A stretch of 46,079 nucleotides of DNA from Bacillota bacterium. GTDB lineage: Bacteria > Bacillota > Clostridia > Peptostreptococcales > Anaerovoracaceae. The notes below the pieces were generated by a model. It ran no database searches, had not been told where the DNA came from, and was given only the letters and a program-made list of their open reading frames with translations. The stretch lies in NCBI GenBank assembly GCA_016293805.1, contig JAEDDI010000010.1:1-46079 (forward strand), in the 5' to 3' direction. This document shows, piece by piece, positions 6,392-16,465 of this stretch (positions are counted from its first letter, which is position 1; every line of letters begins with the position of its first letter). The position numbers were made by a program, and so were the translations under genes.

Positions 6392-9238
6392 TTATTCTGT
6401 TTCAGGAGGAACATCAGGAGTATCAGGTTCAGCAGGTTCTTCTGACGGATCATCTTCTTTGATTACATCTTCAGGTTTTCTGTACTTTGGCTTTACAGGG
6501 TATTCTTCCTGGTTTTCATTGTGGATATGACAGTAGTATTTTGGTTCTTTCTTTTTTTCAAATACTTCTTTTTCAACATCCTTACACCATGGTGTAGCAA
6601 GCTCGCCTGTCTTTTTACATATTTCAACTTCTACCTCCTCATCATTAAGAGGCTTGTCTATACTCTGTACAGTTCCTCTGTAGAAGTATTCGCCACCGGA
6701 AGATACAACATCTGATGGTGCAGAAGGGAAGTTTTCATATGCAAACTGTGAGCAGACCTGATTCATAATTCTTGACCACAGCCTTGCTGCAGCTCCGGAA
6801 CCTTCTGTAAGTTCTATGTTTACATCGTTTCCAATCCATACGGCTGCAGTGTACTGAGGAGTAAATCCGCAGAACCAGGCATCGTAGTTGTCTGTGGTTG
6901 TTCCTGTCTTTCCGGCTGCTGGCTGTGATGAAATGGCTGCCTGATTGGCAATTCCGTTTGTTACGGTTGTTCTGAGAATATTATCCATTATCCATGCAAC
7001 TCCCGGCTTAAGAACTTCCTCAGTTTCAGGCTGGCTCTTGAGTATGACATCACCGTTTCTGTCCTTGACTTCGGTATATGCCATTGGCTCTGTATAAGTT
7101 CCCATGTTTGCAAGTGATGCATATGCTCCAGCCATCTGAAGCGGTGAAACTCCTTTTGTCATACCTCCAAGTGCAAGAGCAGCAGCATTCATATCGTTTA
7201 CAGCTCCATCTTTGACAACTGTCGTAATACCGAATTTTTCAAGCTGGGAAGCTGAATAGTCGGCACCGACTTCTCCAAACACTTTAACTGCACAGACATT
7301 GACTGACTGTTCAACAGCTGTTCTTAAAGTCATCCATCCTCTGAAGTCGTTATACCAGTTCTTCGGCCATGCCTGTCCGTTTACGGTCATTTGCTTGTCG
7401 TTTATATATGAATTTGCAGTCCACCAGCTTCCGTAGCTGGAATCATTACCCTTATCGTAAAGATATGTGAATGTCTGTTTCTTGCCTGCATCGGCAGCCT
7501 CTGCCCCCTGTTCAAGAGCGGCTGAATATACAGCCAGAGGCTTAATTGATGATCCCGGCTGACGAGGACTGGTTGAACGGTTGTACAGCATATTTCCTTC
7601 AGTGTCGCGGCCGCCGATCATAGCTTTGATTTCTCCTGTCTCGTTGTCCAGTATTACCATTGCGGACTGTGGCTGACGAACCTTCTGTCTTAGAGTGTAT
7701 CCTGTTGATGCCACTTCCAGTCCTGAAGATGTTTCTGTGAAGAAATCAGGATGATCATCGAAGAAATCAGCAGATATTATGACATTTCCCTTATCGGTCT
7801 TTGTCTTGTATTTTGCGTCTATTGATAATACACCGCCTTCAATAGTATATAGAATACCGTTTTCCTGGGTGTACATATCTCTGAATTCTATATTACAGTC
7901 TGTTGTTCCTTCATATTCGGTGTCGTAGAAACTGAGTCTTTTGTTCTTGTATATTGTAAGACCGCCGTCCTTGCGCCATTTGTATTCATCGGATTTCAGC
8001 GTGAATGTTCCTTCTGAATCGAAGTAGTTTCCATAGGCATAAAGAGTGATTGCCCCGTTATTGATAATATTTCCGCTGCTGTCTGTATTAAGATATGAAA
8101 TACCAGGGAAGTTGGAAGAGTTGCTGTATTCATTTTCTACAATCTTCTGGGCTTTCTGGTCCATTGTGGTATAAATCTTGAGACCGCCGTTATATACATA
8201 TTTAGTCGCCTGTCCTTTGCTCATTCCTTCCTGCTCAACCAGGTCATCGATTACCTGTGAAATGACATAGTCCTTAAAATATGAGCCAAATGAAGAAAGG
8301 CTTGACGACGAAAGCTTAATATGCTTGCGAAGACTGCTTTCCAGAGCCTTGTCACGCTGCTCTTCAGTTATATATCCCTGTTCGCACATGAATTTGAGAA
8401 CAGTGTTTCTTCTGCTTTCAGATGCGGCACCGTTGAAATAGTATATCCATGATGAATCAGTTTTGATAATGTTCTCATCATTCTTGCTCACAGAGCCCTT
8501 TTCATATCTGAGAACCAGAGCATTTGTAGTAGGGGACTGCGGGATAGCAGCAAGTGCCGCACATTCAAGAAGATCAAGGTCCTTGGCATCCTTTGAGAAA
8601 TATGCCTGTGCCGCAGACTGAATCCCGTAGCAGCCGTAACCCATATTTATTGTATTAAGATATGCTTCAATTATCTGTTCTTTGGTCAGGTTTCGCTCGA
8701 GACATACTGTGTAATATGCTTCCTTGATTTTACGGTTAAGGGATCTTTCGTTTGTGAGATATATATTCCTTGCAAGCTGCTGAGTCAGCGTACTTGTACC
8801 GCTTATTCCTGTCTGATTGAATACTGATTCCTTGATTGCGCCGAAAATACGAATAATGTTAAATCCGTGATGCTTCCAGAAGGTCTTGTCTTCTATAGCA
8901 ACAATCGCATTAATCATATCTTCGGGGATTTCGCTGTATTCGATATTTGTTCTGTTGCCGTCTGTGCCTGAATATACCTTAGCAACTTCCTTGTCGTTCT
9001 GATCGTAAAGGATTGAACTTTCATTGAGAGTATCATACAGGTTGTCAGGATCGATTTTAGGAGCTTTTGCAATTACAACTCCGGCATAACAGCACAGCGC
9101 CAGACAAAGGGTTATAAAGGCAGCAAGAAGAATCAGTAATATTCTTTTGAATACTGATTTTTTCTTTCTGTCTTTTTTCTCTTTTTTCTTTCTTCCACCT
9201 CGCTGTGGAATCTGTTCTTTAATATTCTGTTCATTCAT
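6392..9238 (-). CDS. class A penicillin-binding protein (PBP1A-like)
   Basis: Bifunctional peptidoglycan synthase of 948 residues, anchored in the membrane and acting outside the cell. A basic N-terminus (KKKEKKDRKKK) precedes one membrane helix at about 33-56. The GT51 glycosyltransferase domain has its catalytic Glu in EDKTFWKHHG (E116) and the TLTQQLARN motif near 150-158. The transpeptidase domain has the active-site serine S563 in SSIK, SVN at 645-647 and KTGT at 777-780. The tail after about 885 is rich in Lys, Pro and Glu, and may contact the wall. The region around 360-520 between the domains is longer than the minimum. It has its own promoter and terminator. Confidence 0.95.
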   Translation of the reverse strand: MNEQNIKEQIPQRGGRKKKEKKDRKKKSVFKRILLILLAAFITLCLALCCYAGVVIAKAPKIDPDNLYDTLNESSILYDQNDKEVAKVYSGTDGNRTNIEYSEIPEDMINAIVAIEDKTFWKHHGFNIIRIFGAIKESVFNQTGISGTSTLTQQLARNIYLTNERSLNRKIKEAYYTVCLERNLTKEQIIEAYLNTINMGYGCYGIQSAAQAYFSKDAKDLDLLECAALAAIPQSPTTNALVLRYEKGSVSKNDENIIKTDSSWIYYFNGAASESRRNTVLKFMCEQGYITEEQRDKALESSLRKHIKLSSSSLSSFGSYFKDYVISQVIDDLVEQEGMSKGQATKYVYNGGLKIYTTMDQKAQKIVENEYSNSSNFPGISYLNTDSSGNIINNGAITLYAYGNYFDSEGTFTLKSDEYKWRKDGGLTIYKNKRLSFYDTEYEGTTDCNIEFRDMYTQENGILYTIEGGVLSIDAKYKTKTDKGNVIISADFFDDHPDFFTETSSGLEVASTGYTLRQKVRQPQSAMVILDNETGEIKAMIGGRDTEGNMLYNRSTSPRQPGSSIKPLAVYSAALEQGAEAADAGKKQTFTYLYDKGNDSSYGSWWTANSYINDKQMTVNGQAWPKNWYNDFRGWMTLRTAVEQSVNVCAVKVFGEVGADYSASQLEKFGITTVVKDGAVNDMNAAALALGGMTKGVSPLQMAGAYASLANMGTYTEPMAYTEVKDRNGDVILKSQPETEEVLKPGVAWIMDNILRTTVTNGIANQAAISSQPAAGKTGTTTDNYDAWFCGFTPQYTAAVWIGNDVNIELTEGSGAAARLWSRIMNQVCSQFAYENFPSAPSDVVSSGGEYFYRGTVQSIDKPLNDEEVEVEICKKTGELATPWCKDVEKEVFEKKKEPKYYCHIHNENQEEYPVKPKYRKPEDVIKEDDPSEEPAEPDTPDVPPETE

Positions 9239-9269
9239 AAATTAATACCGCCTTTCGGTTATACAAGCT

Positions 9270-9297
9270 ATTGTATCATACATCTTTCTATTTTCAA
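9270..9297 (-). promoter_or_regulatory. promoter of the PBP gene
   Basis: On the minus strand: TTGAAA (complement of 9292-9297), 16-nt spacer, TACAAT (complement of 9270-9275) with an extended TGA. A purine-rich AAAGGCGG follows before the ATG. Confidence 0.65.
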
Positions 9298-9312
9298 ATA
9301 AATTATGATAAC

Positions 9313-9340
9313 TGGAAAAATTTAACATTTGTGATATAAT
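9313..9340 (+). promoter_or_regulatory. promoter of comEC-holA
   Basis: TGGAAA at 9313-9318, 16-nt spacer, perfect TATAAT at 9335-9340 with extended TGA. It is divergent from, and close to, the PBP promoter. Confidence 0.6.
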
Positions 9341-9366
9341 CAGACTGATAAAACCTGAATGAAACA

Positions 9367-11484
9367 ATGAGAAGAAAAATAGGTATTATAACTCTGGTAC
9401 TGTGTATTGTCATAATTTGTGCTGATGAAATAATGGGGTACGGGAATGACATCATGTACTCGTTTGAAGGACAGGATGTAAAGGTAACCGGAACAGTTGT
9501 TTCGGAGAAGGAAACTGATGAAGGACGCGTGTTTGTCATTTCGGATATCACTGTAAACGGAATCAGATACAGAAAAAAGATTAAGGCTGCAGTATATTAC
9601 GAAACAGAACCGCTGCTCTACAGGAAAGTAATCATAAGCGGGAGTGTATCCATTCCCCCGGGAAGAAGGAATCCGGGATGTTTTGATTACAGAAAACACC
9701 TTAAGTCAAATGGAATCTATTCTTGCATGACTGTAAACAGCCTTCAGATAACAGGCGAGGCTTCCGGCATCCGGAGAATTATTCGCAGAATGAGACTGCA
9801 TACCGGGGAGTTTCTTCGTGACAGCCTGTCCGGTGAGAGCTTTGGCATTGTTATGGGCATCATATTCGGTGATACTTCCTATATGGATGATGATCTTCTT
9901 GAGTCTTTCAGAAAGGGCGGTATAGCTCACATTCTTGCGGTAAGCGGACTTCATATGGGTATAGTATATTCACTTATTTCCCGGTTTAGAAGAAAGAAAA
10001 GAAGCCTGCCTGCTGACTGTATTACGGTATCGGTACTTATGATTTACTGTGCCCTCGCAGGATTTACAGCCTCTGTAATGAGGGCGTTTATAATGATAGC
10101 TGTACATATTGCATGTACTCATCTTGATCTCAGATACGATTTCTTTTGTTCATGCTGCTTTTCCATGGATATTATATTGTTAATCAATCCGTGGCAGCTG
10201 TTCAATACAGGATTTCAGATGTCATTTACAGCATGTTTTACTATTGCAGTACTTCTACCTGTTATTTCCGAAAGAACAGACAGCATTTTTTCGCTGCTGA
10301 TTGCAGTTCAGACAGGAATGATGCCGTATACAGTTTATCTTTTTAATTATGTTTCGCTTCTTTCGGTATTCAGCAATATCCCTGTCATGTACATCAGCGG
10401 GATACTCGTTCCTGCTGCAGTTCTTGCCATACCATGTTCCTACATTCCTGTCATATGTGATATCCTTGCATATGTTATAGAGAAGATGGCTGAAATACTA
10501 TGCTTTATGAATGATCTTTTGTATGCCGGAGGTTTATTTACTTTTAATGTGGCAAGTCCGCCGCTTGCAGTGCTTATATCATATTATGCATTTCTTGCAG
10601 TTTTCTTCAGCGAATGGGGGAGAGTAATGAGAAAACGCAGAAATTTTAAAAAGATTGCATGTGTAATGACGGTATCCATTTCACTTGCTGCAGCTGCCGG
10701 ACTTTATTATGATGAGGGTTTTTCAAATGACTGTTTTGTATTTCCTGATGTAGGACAGGGAGACTGTCTGCACATCAGAAGTATAAAGAATGTTTTAATA
10801 GATGGAGGAGGAAGCCATGGTTTTGATGTGGGCAGCGGAATTTTAAGGCCTTATCTTCTAAAAAATGGAGTGACTCATGTGGATATCGCGTTTATAACGC
10901 ATCTTCATATGGATCACTGCAAGGGTATAGAGGAATTATCAAGGGATTTCAGGATAGACACAATCGCTGTGTTTGCAGGAAACAGGATTAATGAAGATGA
11001 TCTGAAAAAACAGTTCAGATGCAGGAAAATCATGTATATAAAGAAGGGTGATATCATTCGCGTTGACAGAAATCTTTACATTGAGGTGCTTGCTCCGGAA
11101 GGTGATGAACTGTCAGACAGCGATGATGAAAACAGCAACTGCCTGGTGCTTAGAGCAGTTTACAGAGGTCTTTCGGTTATGATGACGGGAGATATCGACA
11201 GTGAAGGTGAGATGAGACTTATTAATGAAAATATAGGAGCAGATATTCTCAAAGCTGCTCATCATGGGTCAAAATACAGTTCGTCTCAGGAATTTGTGAG
11301 AAGGGTTAATCCTTCTGCTGCTGTGATTTCGGTAGGGAAGAACAATTACGGACATCCATCGGAAGAAGTGATTGAAAGGATGGAATCGATGGGGATATCA
11401 GTGTACAGAACAGATATATCAGGGGCTGTTGGTATTGAAACTTCCGGAGGAGACAAATTTAAAGTAGATAAAACAGTTGAGTGA
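9367..11484 (+). CDS. comEC: ComEC/Rec2 DNA-uptake channel
   Basis: Membrane channel that carries single-stranded DNA into the cell during transformation. The 705-residue protein has the standard order: an N-terminal OB-like region (about 30-120), a multi-helix Competence domain (about 150-440, including GGIAHILAVSGLHMGIVY), and a C-terminal metallo-beta-lactamase-like domain with HLHMDH (H512, H514, D516, H517), MTGDIDSEGE and KAAHHGSKYS. The protein is full-length with no frameshift. The ribosome binding site is poor. Other competence genes are not in the window, so whether the strain is transformable cannot be judged here. The stop is followed within 30 nt by holA. Confidence 0.92.
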   Translation: MRRKIGIITLVLCIVIICADEIMGYGNDIMYSFEGQDVKVTGTVVSEKETDEGRVFVISDITVNGIRYRKKIKAAVYYETEPLLYRKVIISGSVSIPPGRRNPGCFDYRKHLKSNGIYSCMTVNSLQITGEASGIRRIIRRMRLHTGEFLRDSLSGESFGIVMGIIFGDTSYMDDDLLESFRKGGIAHILAVSGLHMGIVYSLISRFRRKKRSLPADCITVSVLMIYCALAGFTASVMRAFIMIAVHIACTHLDLRYDFFCSCCFSMDIILLINPWQLFNTGFQMSFTACFTIAVLLPVISERTDSIFSLLIAVQTGMMPYTVYLFNYVSLLSVFSNIPVMYISGILVPAAVLAIPCSYIPVICDILAYVIEKMAEILCFMNDLLYAGGLFTFNVASPPLAVLISYYAFLAVFFSEWGRVMRKRRNFKKIACVMTVSISLAAAAGLYYDEGFSNDCFVFPDVGQGDCLHIRSIKNVLIDGGGSHGFDVGSGILRPYLLKNGVTHVDIAFITHLHMDHCKGIEELSRDFRIDTIAVFAGNRINEDDLKKQFRCRKIMYIKKGDIIRVDRNLYIEVLAPEGDELSDSDDENSNCLVLRAVYRGLSVMMTGDIDSEGEMRLINENIGADILKAAHHGSKYSSSQEFVRRVNPSAAVISVGKNNYGHPSEEVIERMESMGISVYRTDISGAVGIETSGGDKFKVDKTVE

Positions 11485-11512
11485 TGGTAATATTAACTCG
11501 GCAGGTGATAAT

Positions 11513-12520
11513 ATGAGTGAACATGCATTCAGGACAATCGGTCGTGATATTAAAGAAAACAGAATAGGTAATCTGGCAGTGCTTTTCGGCAGAGAAAGCT
11601 ATCTTGTAGACTGGGCGCATCAGCTTCTTATAGACAGATTCATCAATCCTGCATGCAGGGCGATAGACTATACGTTTATAGAAGCTGCAGACTCTTCGTT
11701 TTCTGATGTTGTAAATGCATGCGAAATGCTGCCTGTGATGTCTGAGAAGAAAGTGGTGACTGTACGGTTTACTTCTGATAAGTCAAAAATACGGGAATCT
11801 GAATTAAAATCATATGTCAGTGATATTCCTGATTCGACACTTCTGATACTGTGTATATATCAGAAGAGCCTTTCAAAGACCATGACAGAGATCGCAAAGC
11901 AAGGGTCTTTATATGATTTTTCTTCACTGGATGAGCGAACCCTTTCATCATTCATAGTTAAAGAACTCAGAAATGCAGGAAAAACAGCGCGAAATGATGT
12001 AATACGCGAGTTCATACACTGCAGCGGATATTTCCAGAAGGAAAGCGAATACACTTTGTATAATGTTAAAAATGATATTATAAAACTGTGTGCACACTGC
12101 GAAGATGAAGAAATACTGAGAGAAGATGTGGAGGCTGCAGTATCCGGAAATACTGAAATAAATATTTTTGAAATGGTCGAATGTATATGCAGGAACAGAA
12201 AGGATGAGGCATTGAGGCTTCTTCATAATCTTCTTTCATCCGGTGAGCAGGGATTAAATATAGCCGGAATGATAATTGCCCAGTATGAGATTATTCTATC
12301 TGTGAAGGAGCTGAGGGACCGTGCATGCAATCTGGAGCAGATAAAGAAAACCCTTAAGATTCATGAATACAGAATCAAAAAGTCGATGGCTCTTACAGGA
12401 CGTTATTCAGTACTGGAACTGAAGAATATACTGATGAAAGCATACAGCATAGATAATGATATCAAGACAGGAAATCTTGATGAGAGGACAGCCCTTGAAG
12501 TGTTTATATGTGAGGTATAA
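11513..12520 (+). CDS. holA: DNA polymerase III subunit delta
   Basis: Clamp-loader subunit that opens the beta sliding clamp. It is 335 residues from ATG 11513, which has AGGTG five bases upstream; a TTG start at 11477 overlapping comEC is possible but has a poorer leader. Recognisable features are NLAVLFGRESYLVDW at the N-terminus, MLPVMSEKKVVTVR, and the helical C-terminal collar region. comEC followed by holA, often with rpsT after, is a conserved Firmicute order; rpsT is not here. The sequence is diverged, as is usual for this subunit. Confidence 0.9.
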   Translation: MSEHAFRTIGRDIKENRIGNLAVLFGRESYLVDWAHQLLIDRFINPACRAIDYTFIEAADSSFSDVVNACEMLPVMSEKKVVTVRFTSDKSKIRESELKSYVSDIPDSTLLILCIYQKSLSKTMTEIAKQGSLYDFSSLDERTLSSFIVKELRNAGKTARNDVIREFIHCSGYFQKESEYTLYNVKNDIIKLCAHCEDEEILREDVEAAVSGNTEINIFEMVECICRNRKDEALRLLHNLLSSGEQGLNIAGMIIAQYEIILSVKELRDRACNLEQIKKTLKIHEYRIKKSMALTGRYSVLELKNILMKAYSIDNDIKTGNLDERTALEVFICEV

Positions 12521-12617
12521 TATAACTTATAGTTATATCACGTTATAAAAACAATATATTAGTAATATGGTAGGAATTGTAATATAATCTTCTCATCAAG
12601 CAGAAGAGGTGATTTTT

Positions 12618-13484
12618 ATGAAAATAATAGATATTTTAAACAGCGGCAGCAGAAGTCTTTCATTTGAGGTGTTTCCACCGAAGACAGGCGAGACATACGA
12701 TAAGATGAAGTATGTTTCATATAAGATTGCTGAACTCCATCCTTCGTTCATGAGCGTCACATACGGAGCAGGCGGAGGAACTTCACAGTATACGGTTGAT
12801 ATTGCAAAGGGAATCAAGTCAGTCGGTGAGAATGTCATAGCACATCTCACATGTGTATCATCAACAAGAGAACATGTCAGAAATATGCTCGATGCATATC
12901 AGGAATGCGGCATAGAGAATATTCTTGCGCTGAGAGGTGATATTCCTGAAGGGTTTAACTATGACGAAATGCAGTACAGATATGCATCTGAACTGATTTA
13001 TGAAATCAAGGACCACGGAGGTGATTTCTGTATAGGAGGCGCATGCTATCCGGAAAAGCATCCTGAGGCAGCTTCAAGCAGAGAAGATATTCAGAACCTG
13101 AAGACCAAGGTTGATGCAGGATGTGAATTTCTTACTACACAGATGTTCTTCGATAATGATGTATACTATAACTTTCTTTACAGACTTCGTGAAGCGGGAG
13201 TTGAAGTGCCGGTAATAGCAGGTATCATGCCTATAACACATCCTTCGCAGATTGGAAAGGTTCTTGATATTTCAAAGACAGCCCTTCCTCAGAGATTTCT
13301 GAGAATTGTTGACACATTCGGCGACAGTCCGCAGACAATGAGACAGGCAGGCATTGCGTTTGCAACTGAGCAGATTATTGACCTGTTTGCAAACGGAGTG
13401 AATGCAGTACATGTATATTCAATGAACAAGCCTGATGTGGCTGCGGAAATTCAGGCAAATGTTTCAGCCATTATTGGAAAGTAA
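12618..13484 (+). CDS. metF: methylenetetrahydrofolate reductase
   Basis: Reduces 5,10-methylene-THF to 5-methyl-THF, the methyl donor for MetH two genes downstream. The 288-residue TIM-barrel flavoprotein carries SFEVFPPKTGETY (with the catalytic Glu), NILALRGDIPEG, CIGGACYPEKHPEA and TTQMFFDND. ATG 12618 is preferred because AGAGGTGA (12605-12612) lies six bases before it; a GTG at 12609 falls inside that site. A likely -10 TATAAT is at 12583-12588, with no good -35. I see no SAM or cobalamin riboswitch upstream. Confidence 0.94.
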   Translation: MKIIDILNSGSRSLSFEVFPPKTGETYDKMKYVSYKIAELHPSFMSVTYGAGGGTSQYTVDIAKGIKSVGENVIAHLTCVSSTREHVRNMLDAYQECGIENILALRGDIPEGFNYDEMQYRYASELIYEIKDHGGDFCIGGACYPEKHPEAASSREDIQNLKTKVDAGCEFLTTQMFFDNDVYYNFLYRLREAGVEVPVIAGIMPITHPSQIGKVLDISKTALPQRFLRIVDTFGDSPQTMRQAGIAFATEQIIDLFANGVNAVHVYSMNKPDVAAEIQANVSAIIGK

Positions 13485-13489
13485 GCGAA

Positions 13490-14038
13490 ATGTATATCGA
13501 TAAATCACTTATTAAAACAGATACAAGAGAATTAAAGCAGAGACTGGGCGGTGCTGATATCAGCATCGCTTCTGACGCATTGAAGAAAGTTGAATCTGCT
13601 ATGAATCCAAGATATGTTTTAAGACTTACAGATGTTGTTCATACAGATGAAGGTGTTGATCTTGGGTTTGGAGAAATAAAGAGCAGTAATCTGAAGAGAA
13701 ATCTCAGAGACTGCAGGACGGCTTATTTAATATGCATCACAATAGGTACTGAAATAGACGGTCTCCTGAGGCGCGAATCTGTAATGGGACCTTCTTCGCA
13801 GTATCTTGCCGATGCATGTGCATCGGCTGCTGTTGAAACTGCAGTCGATTATGTACAGAAGAGTCTTGGTGTAAAGACGATGGCCAGGTTTGCTCCGGGA
13901 TACGGAGATTTTTCAATCGAGTATCAGAAAGCCCTTCTGGAATTCACAGGAGCAGGCAGGATAGGAGTCAGTCTTACTGACTCAAATCTAATGATACCTA
14001 CAAAAACTATCACATGTATTATGGGAGTGCTTGAATAA
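13490..14038 (+). CDS. stand-alone methionine synthase activation-domain protein
   Basis: A 182-residue protein that matches the C-terminal AdoMet-binding reactivation domain of cobalamin-dependent methionine synthase. The key motif RFAPGYGDFS is near residues 140-149, equivalent to the RxxPGYG AdoMet-binding loop. It lies 5 nt after metF and abuts metH (next codon), and that MetH lacks this domain. The inference is that it binds MetH in trans to remethylate oxidised cob(II)alamin. The same division of labour is known in Thermotoga. Its electron donor is not evident in the window. Confidence 0.88.
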   Translation: MYIDKSLIKTDTRELKQRLGGADISIASDALKKVESAMNPRYVLRLTDVVHTDEGVDLGFGEIKSSNLKRNLRDCRTAYLICITIGTEIDGLLRRESVMGPSSQYLADACASAAVETAVDYVQKSLGVKTMARFAPGYGDFSIEYQKALLEFTGAGRIGVSLTDSNLMIPTKTITCIMGVLE

Positions 14039-16393
14039 ATGATAAGAGAATTATTAAAAGAAAGAAGAATATATTTTGACGGCGGTTTCGGAAGTCTTCT
14101 TCAGGAGAAGGGAATTAAACCCGGTGAACCTTCAGAGAACTGGAATATTACCCATCCGGAGGTGATAACTGCTATACACAGGGAGTATTTCGAAGCAGGT
14201 GCAGACGTCGCAACGACTAATACATTCGGGGTAAATGCACTTAAATACAGCGAAGATGAAATAGACAAGATACTGTATGCTGCGTTTTCATGTGCCAGGA
14301 AGGCTGCAGATGAGTTTGATGGAAAACTCATTGCATACGATCTGGGTCCCACAGGAAAACTGATAAAACCCATGGGAAATCTTGATTTTGAAGATGCCGT
14401 AAATGCTTTTGCGCCATGTGTGAAGGCTGCTGTAAAATACGGGGCAGATCTTGTGATTATTGAAACGATGAATGATTCTATGGAGACTAAGGCTGCTGTC
14501 CTGGCAGTCAAAGAAAACTCTGATCTTCCGTTCATTGTTTCAAATGCATATGATGAGAGACAGAAACTGATGACAGGAGCAGATCCGGAGGCCATGACTG
14601 CGCTCGCAGAATCTATGGGTGCAGCAGCTGTAGGAATGAACTGTTCATTTGGTCCAGACAAGATGATTCCTGTGCTAAAACGGATGATGAAGGCAGCTTC
14701 AATTCCAGTGATAGTTATGCCAAATGCCGGTCTTCCCAAAATAGAAAACGGAAGGACTGTATACGATATTACACCTGACAGCTTCGGTGATATAATGGCT
14801 GAAATAGCAGAACTTGGGGCTGCTGTACTTGGAGGATGCTGCGGCACGACACCTGAACATATCAGGAAGACCAGGGAAAAGACTGAGAAGATTCCATATG
14901 CATATCCTGAAAGAAAGAATATCTGCGTTGTAAGCTCATATTCGAAAGCTGTCAGTTTTGGTGAAAGACATATACTTATTGGTGAGAGAATCAATCCTAC
15001 CGGAAAGAAAAAGATTAAAGAGGCTCTTTTGAACCATGAATATACGTATATTCTGCAGGAAGGTCTTAAGCAGGAGGAAAAAGGTGTTCATATCCTGGAT
15101 GTCAATGCAGGGCTGCCGTCCATAGATGAAAAACAGGCGCTTACTGAACTCGTATACGAACTTCAGTCAGTAACAAGCCTGCCGCTTCAGATTGATACAA
15201 AGGACTATGATGCGATGGAATCGGCCATGAGAATATATAACGGAAAACCGCTTGTTAATTCCGTATCAGGAGAACAGGACAGCATGGACAGAGTATTTCC
15301 GCTTGTCAAAAAATACGGAGGAGCGGTTATCGCGCTTACAATAGATGATAACGGAATTCCTGAAACAGCGCGCGGAAGGTATGAAGTGGCTGCAAAGATA
15401 AAGAAAGAGGCAGAAAAATACGGAATTAACAGTAATGATATTATAGTTGACCCTCTTGCCATGACAATTTCTTCTGACAGTGAAAGTGCACTTGTTACAC
15501 TTGATGCTGTCAGAATGATAAAAGAAGAACTGGGACTTAACACAAGCCTTGGGGTATCAAATATCTCGTTCGGGCTTCCGCAGAGAAATATTGTAAATTC
15601 AACGTTTTATGCAATGGCTCTTAATACAGGCCTTTCTGCTGCAATAATGAATCCTTTTTCTGATGAGATGATGAATGTGTATTATGCATTTAATGCGCTT
15701 TCCGGAAAGGACAGAGCATGTGCAGAGTACATTGGATATGCAGGGGAAAAGAATGAAGCTAAAGTCGAAATAAAGAAAGATAGTATTACGCTGTCATATG
15801 CAATAGAAAAGGGACTTGCTGAAGATGCGGCAAAGCTTGCAGAGATAATGGCGTCTGATATGGAAGTTATGGATATTGTTAACGGTCATATCATTCCCGC
15901 TTTAAATCATGCAGGGAAACTCTTTGAGGAGAAAACAATGTTCCTGCCACAGCTTATTATGACAGCAGAAGCTGCGGGGAAAGCTTTCGATGTTCTGAGG
16001 AAGCACATGCAGAAGGATACTTCAGATGATTCAAAAAAGATAGTGCTTGCAACAGTTAAAGGTGATATACATGATATAGGAAAAAATATTGTAAAGGCAA
16101 TGCTTGAGAGCTACGGTTTTTATGTTGTTGATCTGGGAAAGGATGTGGAACCTGATGTTATTGTTGAGGCTGCACAGGGATGCAGACTTGTCGGGCTTTC
16201 TGCTCTTATGACAACAACTGTTCCTGCAATGGAAGAGACCATAAAAAAACTCAGGGCAAGATACAGCGGCATTAAAATTGTTGTCGGCGGAGCTGTACTG
16301 ACTGAAGAGTACTCTAAGGAAATAGGTGCCGATTATTATGGGGGAGATGCGATGGATACTGTGCGTGCTGCTCAGGAGGTGCTGGGACAGTGA
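14039..16393 (+). CDS. metH: cobalamin-dependent methionine synthase (no activation domain)
   Basis: Transfers a methyl group from methyl-THF through cobalamin to homocysteine. It has 784 residues against about 1200 for the E. coli enzyme. In order: homocysteine-binding barrel (1 to about 300) with zinc ligands in GMNCSFGP and GGCCGTTPEHI; pterin-binding barrel (about 310-570) with GERINPTGKKKIKEA and DVNAGLP; four-helix cap (about 580-660); B12-binding Rossmann domain with GDIHDIGKN (axial His H678) and VVGGAVLTEEY. The protein ends there, the activation domain being supplied by the preceding gene. The start codon directly follows the previous stop, so coupling is likely. Confidence 0.94.
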   Translation: MIRELLKERRIYFDGGFGSLLQEKGIKPGEPSENWNITHPEVITAIHREYFEAGADVATTNTFGVNALKYSEDEIDKILYAAFSCARKAADEFDGKLIAYDLGPTGKLIKPMGNLDFEDAVNAFAPCVKAAVKYGADLVIIETMNDSMETKAAVLAVKENSDLPFIVSNAYDERQKLMTGADPEAMTALAESMGAAAVGMNCSFGPDKMIPVLKRMMKAASIPVIVMPNAGLPKIENGRTVYDITPDSFGDIMAEIAELGAAVLGGCCGTTPEHIRKTREKTEKIPYAYPERKNICVVSSYSKAVSFGERHILIGERINPTGKKKIKEALLNHEYTYILQEGLKQEEKGVHILDVNAGLPSIDEKQALTELVYELQSVTSLPLQIDTKDYDAMESAMRIYNGKPLVNSVSGEQDSMDRVFPLVKKYGGAVIALTIDDNGIPETARGRYEVAAKIKKEAEKYGINSNDIIVDPLAMTISSDSESALVTLDAVRMIKEELGLNTSLGVSNISFGLPQRNIVNSTFYAMALNTGLSAAIMNPFSDEMMNVYYAFNALSGKDRACAEYIGYAGEKNEAKVEIKKDSITLSYAIEKGLAEDAAKLAEIMASDMEVMDIVNGHIIPALNHAGKLFEEKTMFLPQLIMTAEAAGKAFDVLRKHMQKDTSDDSKKIVLATVKGDIHDIGKNIVKAMLESYGFYVVDLGKDVEPDVIVEAAQGCRLVGLSALMTTTVPAMEETIKKLRARYSGIKIVVGGAVLTEEYSKEIGADYYGGDAMDTVRAAQEVLGQ

Positions 16394-16465
16394 AATCTGT
16401 CCTGCGTGATGATTGCGTTCTGAATTTTTATATTTCTCATGTAATTATATATATGGAGGAAAGTA

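Noticed and set aside
12521..12617. SAM or cobalamin riboswitch before metF
   Set aside because: The gap is under 100 nt, very AT-rich, with only a short AT hairpin (12520-12538) and none of the conserved riboswitch cores.
14101..14994. 297-residue open frame on the minus strand
   Set aside because: Exact shadow of metH in the opposite strand; low-complexity Ser/Ala-rich translation and no start signal.
16385..16402. Hairpin GGACAG/CTGTCC at the metH stop as a terminator
   Set aside because: Only 6 bp and no T-run follows; not a convincing terminator.
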